Assembly: GCA_016708265.1 (NCBI GenBank) | Contig: JADJGA010000012.1 | Span: forward strand, 248,001-312,000 | DNA from: Saprospiraceae bacterium | GTDB taxonomy: Bacteria > Bacteroidota > Bacteroidia > Chitinophagales > Saprospiraceae | Reading direction: 5' to 3' | DNA: 64,000 nucleotides | Part shown: positions 18,219 through 29,088 of the stretch, piece by piece | Position numbering within the stretch: position 1 is the stretch's first letter | Layout of the letters: each line of letters opens with the position of its first letter | The notes under the pieces: generated by a model | Told to the model about the DNA's origin: nothing | What the model saw: the letters and a program-made list of their open reading frames with translations, nothing else | Database searches by the model: none | Translations under genes and position numbers: made by a program

Positions 18219-20450
18219 TTGAAAATTATTTTTAAACATATTGCATTGATTTTACTGGGGTTATACTTCGCATCAGGATCACTTACCGGTCAAAATTTAA
18301 TCAAAAAGGGAAATAATCTTTATAGTAAGCAGAACTACTGCGAAGCTCTGTATTATTACAATCAGTATCTTGCTGTCCATGCCAGCAAAGACATATATTT
18401 CAAAAGAGGCGTTTGTCATTATCATTGCAGGGATCTGGATATGGCTATCGAAGATATTGAAAATTCGATCACACTTGGGAATCTGGATAAAGAGACAAAT
18501 CTTTTTCTTGCAAAATCCTATCAGGATAAGCAGGAATTTGAGAAGGCTATTAATTATTATAAGCTATATTTGAACGACATATTTAAAAATGAAGCAGAAA
18601 AAGCCACTGTTCTTGATATTATCAAAAAATGTTCTAACGGTGTCTATCACAAATTCAGGTCTACCGATCATTTTATTGAAAATTGGGGAAAGGAGCTAAA
18701 TACCTTATATAATGACATTATGCCTGTACAGTCTCAAATAAACAGTTCAGTGTTCTATTTTGGTTCAGACAAAATAAAAATCAGTGATTCTGATAAAAAG
18801 TTCAGGGAATATCGTTCAGAATTTTCTAATGGCTCATGGAAAACTACTGCAGAGCTTTTTTTATTGAATCCTGCGCATAATTTGTTAATACTCGATTTTA
18901 ATATGAATGAAATGGAATTATTGTTTTATTTGGGATATCAACTGAAGAATGGTACCATTTATTCAGGTAAATTTCTAAATAATGAAATAGAGTATGATTC
19001 TAAAATAAAATTTAAAGGACCAATAATGTCTGAATTGAGTTTTAGTTATGCAACTTATATCAATGATTCCACTTTGGTATTTTCATCTAATATGCAGGGA
19101 GGATATGGAGGCAATGACATCTACATCACAGGCATAAGGAATGGGCTATGGATAAAACCCGTGAACCTTGGTCCTGCAATCAATACAAAATTTGATGAAA
19201 TAAGCCCATATATCAGTTCAGACGGGGAAATGATTTTTTTTAGCTCAAATAATACAGGTTCCATTGGGGGATTCGATATTTTTACATCTGTATATGATTT
19301 TCATAATGATGTCTGGTCAGAGGCAAGAAATATGGGAATTCCTTTAAATTCTACCAGGGATGAGATCAACTTCAGGGTTTTATCTTCAGGACTGGGAGCA
19401 ATTTATAGTTCAGACAGAAAAGATATGGGATTCGGAGGTTTTGACAATTATTGGATGTATTTCAAGAATGGTATTACAACTTCAAATACTTATGCTCAGG
19501 AATTACCTTTTTTAGCAAACAGAAAACTGGATTTTATTGATGTTTTCCCGGCACATAAACCTCTGGAAACAGAGGTAAAAGCTCCTGAAATTGTTGTAAA
19601 TGAAGTGAAAATTGAACCTGAAAATGAAAGTAAGGATAACATTGTAGATATTCCTGTTCCGGAATCAGTACAAATAAAATCTGAAACTGAAACAAAAGAT
19701 GTATTTACATTTGCTATACCGATGATCTGTTTAAAAGATGATGAATTCACAGAGAATAGTGTTACGGTCAAAGTCATGGATCAGCTTGCAGGACTTATGA
19801 TGAAAAACAAAGACCTGGAAGTTGAATTTGTAGGAAATGCATATACCTGGAATACAGATAAAAATGACATGGTGAGATCCGTAAAAATGGCTATGAGACT
19901 GGCTGACTCATTGCAGCTAAGGATGATAAACAAATCAAGAATTCATGTAAAGGGTTCAGGTTCAAATTTTCCTTATGCTAAATTAAATGGTCCGGACAGG
20001 TCAAAAAACATAATACTGAAAGTCAATAACAGGGTTGATATTTATCTGCACAATATTGACGATGAAAAGATAATTGTCAAAAAAGATGAATTTTACCTGA
20101 ACAGGACTTTGCTTGATACCAGGCATACACTGTATGAAACAATAATTGAAGGATTGACGTACAGAGTTCAGCTGAAGTCAGGCAATTTTCTGGTCACAGA
20201 AGAGACTCAGGCTGAGTTCAATGATGCAGGTATTGAATATGATCCGCAGACAAGTGTTTATACATATACAGTCGGAATTTATAAGGAGTACAGGCAGGCA
20301 AAAGAACTTTTTGAAAAATTATTGAGCAATTACAGAACAAATATCAAAATTCTACCTTATATAAATGGATTAAGACTGGAGAATAACGAGATTTTATCTT
20401 ATGCCAAAAAATACAATGACCTTGTAAATTTTCTGGCAGATAATAAGTAA
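18219..20450 (+). CDS. TPR / PD40 beta-propeller envelope protein with SPOR-like C-terminus
   Basis: This 743-residue exported protein starts at TTG and has a signal peptide ending near SLTGQ. TPR repeats occupy about residues 26-130 (ALYYYNQYLAV, AINYYKLYLND). PD40/WD40-like blades follow with the recurring GGYGGNDIYI, SIGGFDIF and GFGGFDNYW motifs. The 500-620 region resembles a degraded OmpA-like domain (KGSGSNFPYAKLNG..N..VDIYL). The last 110 residues look like a SPOR-type fold (YRVQLKSGNF). The layout resembles PorE-like proteins that tether the type IX secretion system to peptidoglycan, but the C-terminus differs. It follows the E2 gene by two bases. Confidence 0.65.
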   Translation: MKIIFKHIALILLGLYFASGSLTGQNLIKKGNNLYSKQNYCEALYYYNQYLAVHASKDIYFKRGVCHYHCRDLDMAIEDIENSITLGNLDKETNLFLAKSYQDKQEFEKAINYYKLYLNDIFKNEAEKATVLDIIKKCSNGVYHKFRSTDHFIENWGKELNTLYNDIMPVQSQINSSVFYFGSDKIKISDSDKKFREYRSEFSNGSWKTTAELFLLNPAHNLLILDFNMNEMELLFYLGYQLKNGTIYSGKFLNNEIEYDSKIKFKGPIMSELSFSYATYINDSTLVFSSNMQGGYGGNDIYITGIRNGLWIKPVNLGPAINTKFDEISPYISSDGEMIFFSSNNTGSIGGFDIFTSVYDFHNDVWSEARNMGIPLNSTRDEINFRVLSSGLGAIYSSDRKDMGFGGFDNYWMYFKNGITTSNTYAQELPFLANRKLDFIDVFPAHKPLETEVKAPEIVVNEVKIEPENESKDNIVDIPVPESVQIKSETETKDVFTFAIPMICLKDDEFTENSVTVKVMDQLAGLMMKNKDLEVEFVGNAYTWNTDKNDMVRSVKMAMRLADSLQLRMINKSRIHVKGSGSNFPYAKLNGPDRSKNIILKVNNRVDIYLHNIDDEKIIVKKDEFYLNRTLLDTRHTLYETIIEGLTYRVQLKSGNFLVTEETQAEFNDAGIEYDPQTSVYTYTVGIYKEYRQAKELFEKLLSNYRTNIKILPYINGLRLENNEILSYAKKYNDLVNFLADNK

Positions 20451-20458
20451 ATTCCCGT

Positions 20459-20659
20459 ATGATAACTAAAGATGTCTTTATAGAAGAACTTATCACATTT
20501 TATCCTTCATCTGTCAACTACCTCTCACAAAAAGGTATCAGATGTATAGTTTGTGGAGAACCGGTCTGGGGCACATTGGAAGAAGCATGCACAGAAAAAG
20601 GACTTACTTCTGAAGAAATTGACCTGATAGTAAATGAAATGAATAAATTATTAACTTAG
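20459..20659 (+). CDS. DUF1858-domain small protein
   Basis: This 66-residue protein is a complete DUF1858 domain with cysteines in the pattern C-IVC-GEPVWGTLEEAC. DUF1858 proteins are small helical domains, sometimes fused to hybrid-cluster or sulfur-related redox proteins, and their cysteines may carry a redox or metal role. The gene sits 8 bases after the PD40 gene and 9 bases before an ALDH7 gene, so it is co-transcribed with the latter. No specific function is assigned. Confidence 0.8.
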   Translation: MITKDVFIEELITFYPSSVNYLSQKGIRCIVCGEPVWGTLEEACTEKGLTSEEIDLIVNEMNKLLT

Positions 20660-20668
20660 ACTTTAATT

Positions 20669-22216
20669 ATGCTTACAAAAAATGAAATACTGGACAAACT
20701 CGGGATCAAAGAATTGAATAACGGAGTTACTTCAGGTACCGAATGGTTTGAAACCAAAGGGGATATAACATCTTCATTTTCCCCGGGGGATGGTGAAGAG
20801 ATTGCTAAAGTTAAAAATGCTACCCTGGAAGATTACGAAACGCTTATTGGAAAAGCTCAGGCTGCTTTTAAAGAATGGAGGAAAGTACCCGCTCCGCAAA
20901 GAGCTGAGGTTGTGAGGCTGATAGGGCTGAAACTTCGTGAATTTAAAGAGCCATTGGGAGCTTTGGTTACTCTTGAAATGGGGAAAATATACCAGGAAGG
21001 ACTTGGTGAAGTTCAGGAAATGATAGATATATGTGATTTTGCTGCCGGACAGTGCAGAACGATGAATGGGGTCATGCTTCAGTCAGAAAGAAAAAATCAC
21101 AGACTTATGGAGCAGTACCAGCCATTGGGAATTGTAGGGATAATCACATCATATAATTTTCCTGTTGCTGTCTGGGCATGGAATTCTGCACTTGCAATCA
21201 CTGCCGGGGACGTTGTCATCTGGAAACCATCATCAAAAACACCTCTGACAGCAATTGCAACAATGAATATCATAAGGAGTGTTCTGAAAGAAAACAATGT
21301 TCCGGAAGGTGTTTTTAACATGATCATAGCTAAATCCTCAGTATTGGGAGATAATTTCCTTTCTGATAAACGCATAGAACTGGTATCACTAACCGGATCA
21401 ACAGCCATAGGAAAAAGAGCAGCAGGCATTGTAGGCAAGAGATTGGGGAAAACCATTCTGGAACTTGGAGGCAATAATGCAGTAATCATTACTCCGAATG
21501 CCGATCTTAAACTTGCTATTCCCTCTACTGTTTTCGGAACTGTAGGTACTGCAGGGCAACGATGTACATCGACCAGAAGGATCATCATTCATGAAAGTAT
21601 TTACAATGAATTTGTGGATAAATTTATCCATGCATATAAGAGCATAAAAGTGAGGATCGGAAACCCACTTGATCCTGAAACACTAGTTGGACCACTGATT
21701 GATAAGTTTTCTGTTGAACTGTTTCTTCAGGCTATTGAAAAACTCAGGGAAGAAGGTGGCAAATTGCTTTATGGTGGTCAGGTACTTGCCGGCAGTGGAT
21801 TTGAATCCGGCCTCTATGTAGTTCCTGCAATCGCTGAAGCAGAGAATCATTTTCAAATTGTGCAGGAAGAAACTTTTGCTCCTATCGTATATTTGATCAA
21901 ATATTCCGGAGAAGTTGAAAATGCAATTGAGTTGAATAACGCAGTACCACAGGGTCTTTCATCATCAATTTTCACCAGTGACATAATTGAAGCCGAAACA
22001 TTCACATCATCAGTTGGGTCAGATTGTGGAATAGCCAATGTGAATGCAGGTACTTCGGGAGCCGAGATAGGTGGAGCATTTGGTGGTGAAAAAGAGACAG
22101 GTGGTGGTCGAGAAAGCGGTTCAGACGCCTGGAAAGTTTATATGAGACGACAGACCAGCACTATCAATTTCAGCCACGATCTGCCTTTAGCTCAGGGTAT
22201 TGAGTTTAAACTATGA
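20669..22216 (+). CDS. ALDH7-family aldehyde dehydrogenase (aminoadipate-semialdehyde type)
   Basis: This 515-residue NAD-dependent aldehyde dehydrogenase has the catalytic glutamate in LELGGNNA and the nucleophilic cysteine in GTAGQRCTSTRR. The C-terminal sequence GGEKETGGGRESGSDAWKVY is the signature of family 7 (antiquitin, AmaB), which oxidises 2-aminoadipate 6-semialdehyde / piperideine-6-carboxylate in lysine degradation. No other lysine-catabolism gene is visible, so the physiological substrate is not proven. It is the last gene of a run from the E2 gene with very short gaps. Confidence 0.9.
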   Translation: MLTKNEILDKLGIKELNNGVTSGTEWFETKGDITSSFSPGDGEEIAKVKNATLEDYETLIGKAQAAFKEWRKVPAPQRAEVVRLIGLKLREFKEPLGALVTLEMGKIYQEGLGEVQEMIDICDFAAGQCRTMNGVMLQSERKNHRLMEQYQPLGIVGIITSYNFPVAVWAWNSALAITAGDVVIWKPSSKTPLTAIATMNIIRSVLKENNVPEGVFNMIIAKSSVLGDNFLSDKRIELVSLTGSTAIGKRAAGIVGKRLGKTILELGGNNAVIITPNADLKLAIPSTVFGTVGTAGQRCTSTRRIIIHESIYNEFVDKFIHAYKSIKVRIGNPLDPETLVGPLIDKFSVELFLQAIEKLREEGGKLLYGGQVLAGSGFESGLYVVPAIAEAENHFQIVQEETFAPIVYLIKYSGEVENAIELNNAVPQGLSSSIFTSDIIEAETFTSSVGSDCGIANVNAGTSGAEIGGAFGGEKETGGGRESGSDAWKVYMRRQTSTINFSHDLPLAQGIEFKL

Positions 22217-22339
22217 TAATCTTAAACTTTAGCTTATTGCTGATGAAAATGATAAAAATTGAATAATAAATTTTATATCGATATCAATCAAAGATTAGCT
22301 AAAACTGAATAAAAAAAATAGAATATTGATTTTGAATTT

Positions 22340-25300
22340 GTGAGTAATCTGGAAAACCTGATTGCCAGATATCAGAAAGGCAGTCAGATAAAAAAAATAA
22401 GTTCATTTATTGCTTCAGCCGGAAACAGGAAAATTTTCCTGACAGGGATGGCCGGAGATATGCCATATTTTGTCCTGACAGCATTGGTCAATGAAACTCA
22501 GATTCCATTTATACTGATCGCAGATGACAAGGAAGATGCTGCCTACATATTCAATAGTTTTCAGAATATCGCTGACAAATCAAAACTGTCTTTTTTCCCC
22601 GATTCATTCAAAAGGGCAAATGCATTTGAGGAACTCAACAGCAACAGTATAAGGGAAAGAACTGAAATTGTAAATAAAATTTATGAATCCGGTTCTCTTA
22701 AAATCATCATCACTTATCCCGAGGCTATATTTGAGAAAGTGTTAAAGCCTGAAGCAATAGCTCAACACAGGATAGATATTCATAAAAATGAGAATCTTGA
22801 TGTTGATACAATTATCAGTTTCCTTATAGAATATGATTTTATCAGAACTGACTATGTCTATGAGCCCGGACAGTTTTCAATCCGGGGCGGTATTATTGAT
22901 ATTTTCAATTACTCTTCAGACTGGCCTTACAGGATAGAGTTGTTAGATGATGAAGTAGAAAGCATAAGGTATTTCGATCCATCTACTCAGCTCTCAATAA
23001 ATGAGCTGGGAAAAATAACATTGATTCCTAATGTTAACAGCAAATTTGAAGCTGCTGATAAGTGTTCATTGCTTGAGATCATCCCGTCAGACTGGATTGT
23101 TTGTCTCGGTAGCTATGAAAATCTCCTTGACAGGATTCAGCAGAGCTTTGAGAAACTTGCACAGTTTGAGAAATCCATAGTCACGACAGATGAAAACATC
23201 CTGAGACTGGTGAGACAAATGGCATTCGTATTCCCTAAAGACTTATTTTACCAGCTTGGCTTATACAAAAACATTGTTCTTAACGGGAAACCTGATGATT
23301 CAGTTTCAGATGTAGTTAGTTTCAAATCCAGGCCACAACCTTCATTCAACAAGAATTTTGAATTACTTATAAAAGACCTTGAAAAGAATTCAGAATCGGG
23401 TTTTGAAAATTACCTTTTTGCTTCCAATTCAAAACAGATAGAGAGATTTTACCAGATATTTGAAGACCTTCAGGCAAAAGTTGATTTTCATCCTGTTCCT
23501 ACCTCAATCAGGGAAGGGTTTATCGACGAAGAGCTTAAAATCACCTGCTACACAGATCACCAGATATTTCAAAGATTTTATAAATACAATCTTCGTAAGG
23601 GATTTTCGACCGATAAGGCTATCAGTCTGAGAATGCTCAAGGAGCTTGAGGTCGGTGATTATGTAACCCATATTGATCACGGAATCGGTAAATACATGGG
23701 TCTGGAGATTATCGAGGTAAATGGCCACAAACAGGAGTCGATGAGACTCGTTTATAAGAACAACGATGTGCTTTATGTCAGCATAAATGCCATGCATAAA
23801 GTAGCAAAATATATCGGTAAAGACGGCACGGAACCAACTGTTGACAAACTCGGTTCAGACAGATGGAAGAAGCTGAAATATAATACCAAACGCAAGATCA
23901 AAGATATCGCAAGAGAATTGATCGCATTGTATGCAAAGAGAAAAGCTGCTAAGGGATTCATGTTTGCTCCCGATGATTATATGCAGATTGAGCTTGAAGC
24001 ATCGTTTATTTATGAAGATACTCCTGATCAGGAAAAAGCCACTATAGCAGTCAAGAAAGACATGGAAAGCGATTACCCTATGGACAGGTTAATATGTGGA
24101 GATGTAGGCTTTGGTAAAACTGAGGTAGCCATAAGAGCTGCATTTAAATCTGTATTGTCCGGTAAACAGGTTGCAATCCTGGTACCAACAACAATTCTCG
24201 CTTTACAGCATTACCAGACTTTTACAGACAGGCTTAAAAATTACCCGATATCTATAGACTACCTAAACAGATTCAAATCTCAGAAGGAAAAAACGGAGAT
24301 CTATAAAAAAATCAATGACGGAAGTCTGAATATAATAATCGGTACACATGCCCTTCTTAATAAAAGCATAGAATTTAAAGATCTCGGGCTTTTAGTACTT
24401 GATGAAGAACAAAAATTTGGTGTTACCGCAAAAGAAAAACTCAGGCAATTAAAGATAAATGTAGATACACTTACACTTACTGCCACTCCGATTCCAAGGA
24501 CACTGCAGTTTTCGCTAATGGGCAGCCGGGATATGTCAATCATAAATACTCCACCACCAAACAGGCAGCCGATCCATACTGAAAGAAGGGTTTTCAGCAA
24601 TGATTTGCTTGTGGATGCCATCAATTATGAACTTGACCGTGGAGGACAGGTATTTTTCATACACAACAGGATTAAAGACCTGCCAGATGTGACCAATATA
24701 ATAAAAAAACTTGTACCTGAAGCCAGAGTTGCAATGGCCCACGGACAAATGGAAAGTGACAATCTCGAAACTACTTTGCTTGAATTTATCGAAGGGAAAA
24801 AGGACATACTCGTCAGCACAAATATCATTGAAACCGGACTTGATATTCCAAATGCCAATACTATGTTCGTCAACAATGCACAGAATTTCGGGCTTAGTGA
24901 TCTTCATCAGTTGAGGGGAAGGATAGGCAGGTCAAATACAAAAGCTTTTTGTTATCTTATCACTCCCGATCTGAGTGTGCTGTCAACTGATGCAAAAAGA
25001 AGAGAAAAACAATAGAGGAATTCAGCGACCTTGGCAGCGGATTCAATATAGCAATGAGGGATCTCGATATCCGCGGTGCCGGAAATCTTCTCGGTGCCGA
25101 ACAAAGCGGGTTTATCGCTGATATAGGTTACGAAACTTACATGAAAATACTGGAAGAAGCGATCAGGGAATTGAAATCCAGCGAATTCAGGGAAGTTTAT
25201 AAGGAAGATGATGCCTCTGGCAAAGATCATATCAGGGATGTTGAAGTAGATCTTGATCTCGAAATACTTATTCCTGATGACTATGTCAGGGATATTCAGG

Positions 25301-25698
25301 ACAGGCTGAGTCTTTATAAAGAACTGGGTGAAATTGAAGATGAAGAAGGAATCAAAGCTTTTTCAGAAAAACTAAGGGACAGATTTGGCAAGATACCCTG
25401 GCAGATAGGAAATCTCTTTGAAGGTCTGAGGATAAAATGGATATGCAGAAAGCTAGGATTTGAGAGATTTTCGCTGAAAGCCAATGTTCTGAGGCTGTTT
25501 TTCATATCACAGGCAGATTCGCGGTTCTATGACTCCGATATATTCAACAGGATAATGGGTTCGCTGAACAGTTCTGATCACTCGACAGATTTCACCCTGA
25601 AACAGACACCAAAACACCTCCTGCTAATAAAAAACCATATCCGCTCTCTCAGGGAAGCAAGGGAAATACTGGAGAAGCTGTATGAGAAGGTAGAGTGA
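22340..25698 (+). CDS. mfd: Transcription-repair coupling factor Mfd (one frameshift)
   Basis: This is one gene of about 1119 residues. It starts at GTG 22340 and breaks at about 25005, where GAAAAACAATAG should read with six A residues; restoring one A gives the family sequence KTIEEFSDLGSGF and an open frame to 25698. An N-terminal UvrB-like region is followed by the RNA-polymerase-interaction domain (LEVGDYVTHIDHGIGKY). The translocase has GDVGFGKTE (Walker A), LDEEQKFG (DExx) and TATPIPRTL. The RecG-like and C-terminal regions follow. Mfd removes stalled RNA polymerase at DNA lesions and recruits UvrA. The break is most likely a base-calling error. Confidence 0.95.
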
Positions 25699-25702
25699 AT
25701 GA

Positions 25703-27287
25703 TCAGTTTTTTAAAACCTTCTTCGTAACTAATTTATCATCACTCTTGAATATAAATGAAATAAATACCTGCAGGCTGATCGGAAATGTCAATTTTGTTA
25801 TCTTTAAACCTGTTTTCCAAAACCTTTCTTCCTAATAAATCATAAACCTTGATTTCAGCATTTTGTATTCCTTCCACTGTAATAATCCCAGTTGTAGGGT
25901 TAGGGAAAATTGCGATTTTTTCATCCAATTTTTCTTCTAAACTTACAGAAGAACAATCCTTTGTGTCACCATTAAAGGTCCAATTATAATTGTCGATAAG
26001 ATATTTACGTTGAGTTTCACTATTGCAGTATTTTAAATTCTTTGCACCAAGACTAATATTATTCTTAACGGGTTTATTTGACCATTCAATTATCATGTTA
26101 TCATAATTAAAAGTTGAAATACCGCAATTATCAAACATGTTTGACATATAAAAAATATTGGCTATTTTCCATTTGCCAAGATTCTGATTGAATTTTGATG
26201 CATTTCGGAACATTGAAATGGTTGTAAAAACTTTACTTAAATCCCAATTGCTTATGTCCTGATTAAAGTTGGATGCGGATTGGAACATATACTGCATGTT
26301 TTCTACTTTACTTACGTCCCATGATGCAATATTTTGATTAAAAACTGTTGCTTCATCAAACATATAGATCATGTTTTTTACATTTCTTACGTCCCAATTT
26401 CCAATATTCTGATTAAAACTAGAAGCTCCATAAAACATCGCAGTCATATCAGTAACCTTAGATACATTCCAGTTATTTAAATTTTTATTGAAATTACTTG
26501 CGCCCTGAAATAATGATATCATTGAAGTAACATTAGAAACATTCCAGATATTAATGTCTTGATTGAAACTACCGGCTTCATAAAATAAACCATCCATTTT
26601 TGTTACTTTTGACACATCCCATTTGCTTAAGTCCTGATTAAAACGGATAGCACTTGCAAACATATTAGACATATTTGTTACATTTGAAACATTCCAATTG
26701 CTAATGTCCTGATTAAAAAGTGGACAATTATTGAACATGCCTTCTATATTAGTGACTTTTGAAACATCCCAATTACTTAAGTCCTGATTGAAATTAATCG
26801 CATCGCTAAACATATAACTCATGTCTGTAATATTTGACACTTTCCAAATGCCTCTTAAATTTTTAATCAAAAGAGCCCATTTAAACATATTTGACATATT
26901 TGTCACCGAAGATAAATCCGGTGCATCAACCGCATTTACAGTTAAATTTTTACATCCATAAAATGCATTTTCCATATTTTTCCATTTTATTATGCCCCAT
27001 TGAATGATTGACGTAAGTTTTTCTTTATCTCCAGAATTATTGAAATAAATGTGAGGCAAATCACCTTTTATGTTAATAATATAAGAACCTGGAGTGATAA
27101 AATCATGTGTAATGGTGCCAGTCACACCAAATTGATCAAAGGTGCCGTCATTATTCCAGTCAATATCATAATTAAAACCAGAGCCCTTAGTTGGTATTGT
27201 TATACAAGAATTACAGGAAGTGCCAGGCAGTTTGTTTGCAGGAAGTGATAAAATAATTGTAATCACAAATGGAATAATTATCTTCAT
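25703..27287 (-). CDS. BspA-like repeat protein with T9SS sorting domain (frameshift near C-terminus)
   Basis: A 515-residue frame ends at 25740, but shifting frame at about 25745 continues the sorting domain as DDKLVTKKVLKN to a stop at 25703-25705. I take this as the true end. An N-terminal PKD-like region (ITIPTKGSGFNYDIDWNNDG) precedes ten 25-residue BspA/DUF285 repeats (W[ND]VSKVTNM..MF..A..FNQDI), residues 146-395. A linker then leads to the type A sorting domain (IFPNPTTGIITVEG..VYDLLGRKV). The protein should pass through the type IX secretion system to the surface. Its start is 3 bases after the stop of a paralogue upstream on the same strand. Confidence 0.85.
26103..26852 (-). repeat. 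Ten 75-bp coding repeats (BspA/DUF285)
   Basis: Ten consecutive 75-base units each encode 25 residues of the form N-W-[ND]-V-S-[KN]-V-T-N-M-xx-M-F-xx-A-xx-F-N-Q-[DN]-[IL]. They are protein repeats and have no spacers, so this is not a CRISPR. Similar units in the neighbouring gene make slippage or recombination between the two genes possible. Confidence 0.9.
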
Positions 27288-27290
27288 TAA

Positions 27291-28877
27291 TTATCCATTT
27301 TTGATATTTATCAGGTTGTTTCTATTGTCAACAGATTTAAAATATTGCATACCTTTTGCACCCAGTACAATATTGTCAGGAGTGTTTGGATTTTCATTCC
27401 ATCCAATTAAAATTTTATCATAGTTTTTACATGTTATTCCACAGTCATCAAAAAAGTGTTCAAGATTTCCCACCTTTTTCAAATTCCAACTACCTAAATC
27501 CTGATTAAAAGAAGAAGCGTTAAAAAACATCCAGCTTATTTCTACAACATTTGATACATTCCAGTTTCCAATATTTTGATTGAATGCTGAAGCATTATTG
27601 AACATTTCATTCATATAGGTTACGTTATAAACATCCCAATTGCTTATATCTTGGTTAAATCCTATTGCATAATAAAACATACCTTGCATATTCGTAACAT
27701 TTGATACATTCCAATTACTTATATCCTGATTAAATGAATTAGTATTTGCAAACATCCAACTCGTTTGTTCGACATTAGAAACATTCCAATTACCTATATC
27801 GTGATTAAATATTTTAGCTTCCCTAAACATACCTGACATATCGGTAACTTTAGATACATTCCAGTTTCCAATATTTCGATTAAAAGAACTGGCATCTTGA
27901 AACATACCTGACATGGAAGTGACATTTGATACATTCCAACTATTCAATTCCTGATTAAATTTACTGGCTTTGTTAAACATTTCTGACATATTTTCAACAT
28001 TTGAAACATCCCAATTATTTAAATTCTGATTAAATGAATTAGCATTAGAAAACATGGCTTGCATTGTTTTTACGTTGGATGTATTCCACATACTGATGTT
28101 CTGGTTAAAATTAACTGCTATAAAAAACATATAACTCATATCAGCTACTTTGGAAATATTCCAATTATTTAAATCTTTATTAAATTCTAATGCACCAGAA
28201 AACATCCCTTGCATATTGGTGACTTTTGAAACATCCCAATTACCTATGTCCTGATTAAAATGCTTAGCACTATCAAACATATAGTTCATATTCAATACAT
28301 TTGATACATTCCAGTTTGATAGATTTGAGTTAAAATTAGAACATTGACTAAACATGTAAGAAAGATTTGTTACATTGGTTAAATTTGGATCATCATTAGC
28401 ATTACTCTTAAGATTTTCACATCCAAAAAATGCTTTCTCCATACTTTTCCACAAAATTGAACCCCATTGTTCAATATTAAGAATTTTTAATTTATCTCCT
28501 TTATAATTAAAAAAAATCCGAGGAAAATCACCCTTTATTTTAATAGTATATGTTCCCGGAGTTCCAAAATCATGAGTTACACTCCCTGTGATACCTGTTT
28601 CTTCGTAGGTTCCATCATTATTCCAGTCGACATCATAGTTGTAACCAGTACCAAAGGTGGGAATTGTAATACAAGATGGGCAAGAAGTTCCTACATTGTC
28701 TGTTTTCCACGTAGTTATGAATGGCTTTTGACCAAAAATGTTTGTAAACATTAAAAAGTTAAGGATTAGAAAAAAACTGGCTTTTTTACACATTGAGGAA
28801 TTTAAAAAATGAGAACTCAATAACTTTAAACCTTTCATAATAATTTGAATTATTTTAGCAAAGAATAAAAATAACAT
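27291..28877 (-). CDS. BspA-like repeat protein without sorting domain
   Basis: This 528-residue paralogue lies upstream of the 25.7-kb protein on the minus strand. The likely start is Met29 (base 28793), which begins a good signal peptide (KKASFFLILNFLMFTNIFGQ). A PKD-like region (TIPTFGTGYNYDVDWNNDG) is followed by twelve 25-residue BspA repeats. It stops at NLINIKNG, where its paralogue continues with NWTFNG and about 90 more residues carrying the sorting signal. Without that domain, export by the type IX system is doubtful. The 3' loss, directly against the next start codon, looks like a tandem duplication with a deleted junction. Confidence 0.8.
   Translation of the reverse strand: MLFLFFAKIIQIIMKGLKLLSSHFLNSSMCKKASFFLILNFLMFTNIFGQKPFITTWKTDNVGTSCPSCITIPTFGTGYNYDVDWNNDGTYEETGITGSVTHDFGTPGTYTIKIKGDFPRIFFNYKGDKLKILNIEQWGSILWKSMEKAFFGCENLKSNANDDPNLTNVTNLSYMFSQCSNFNSNLSNWNVSNVLNMNYMFDSAKHFNQDIGNWDVSKVTNMQGMFSGALEFNKDLNNWNISKVADMSYMFFIAVNFNQNISMWNTSNVKTMQAMFSNANSFNQNLNNWDVSNVENMSEMFNKASKFNQELNSWNVSNVTSMSGMFQDASSFNRNIGNWNVSKVTDMSGMFREAKIFNHDIGNWNVSNVEQTSWMFANTNSFNQDISNWNVSNVTNMQGMFYYAIGFNQDISNWDVYNVTYMNEMFNNASAFNQNIGNWNVSNVVEISWMFFNASSFNQDLGSWNLKKVGNLEHFFDDCGITCKNYDKILIGWNENPNTPDNIVLGAKGMQYFKSVDNRNNLINIKNG
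27420..28319 (-). repeat. Twelve 75-bp coding repeats (BspA/DUF285)
   Basis: Twelve consecutive 75-base units encode 25-residue repeats such as NW-NVSNVTNM-xx-MF-xx-A-xx-FNQDI. The units have diverged from each other, so this is not a recent expansion. They share the phase and consensus of the ten repeats in the downstream paralogue. Confidence 0.9.
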
Positions 28878-28904
28878 TTAGAAATGAAGCACTTAAACTT
28901 AACA

Positions 28905-28912
28905 CAAAGATA
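28905..28912 (-). promoter_or_regulatory. Candidate -7 element for the BspA pair
   Basis: Read on the minus strand this is TATCTTTG, matching TAnnTTTG. It lies 28 bases upstream of the longest reading frame and about 110 bases upstream of the likelier start at 28793. No -33 element is visible at the usual distance. Confidence 0.35.
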
Positions 28913-29088
28913 AATTTTTTCAAAAATGATAATTATTTTATATAAGAAATTAAAATAAGCCAATTAGAATTTAAAAGGGTGAGTTTCATTATTTTTAATT
29001 TTTTTTCATTTCAAAGCAACGTCCGTTCAAAAAAAACTGTCATGTTATCAAAAGAAATCATAATTTTAATTTTTAAAAATAAATAAAC

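Noticed and set aside
24301..24907. Antisense ORFs of 83-123 residues inside mfd
   Set aside because: They are shadows of the coding strand, without a start region or family motif.
26103..28319. CRISPR-like array of 75-base repeats
   Set aside because: The units are contiguous, in frame, diverged and encode BspA repeats. There are no spacers and no cas genes.
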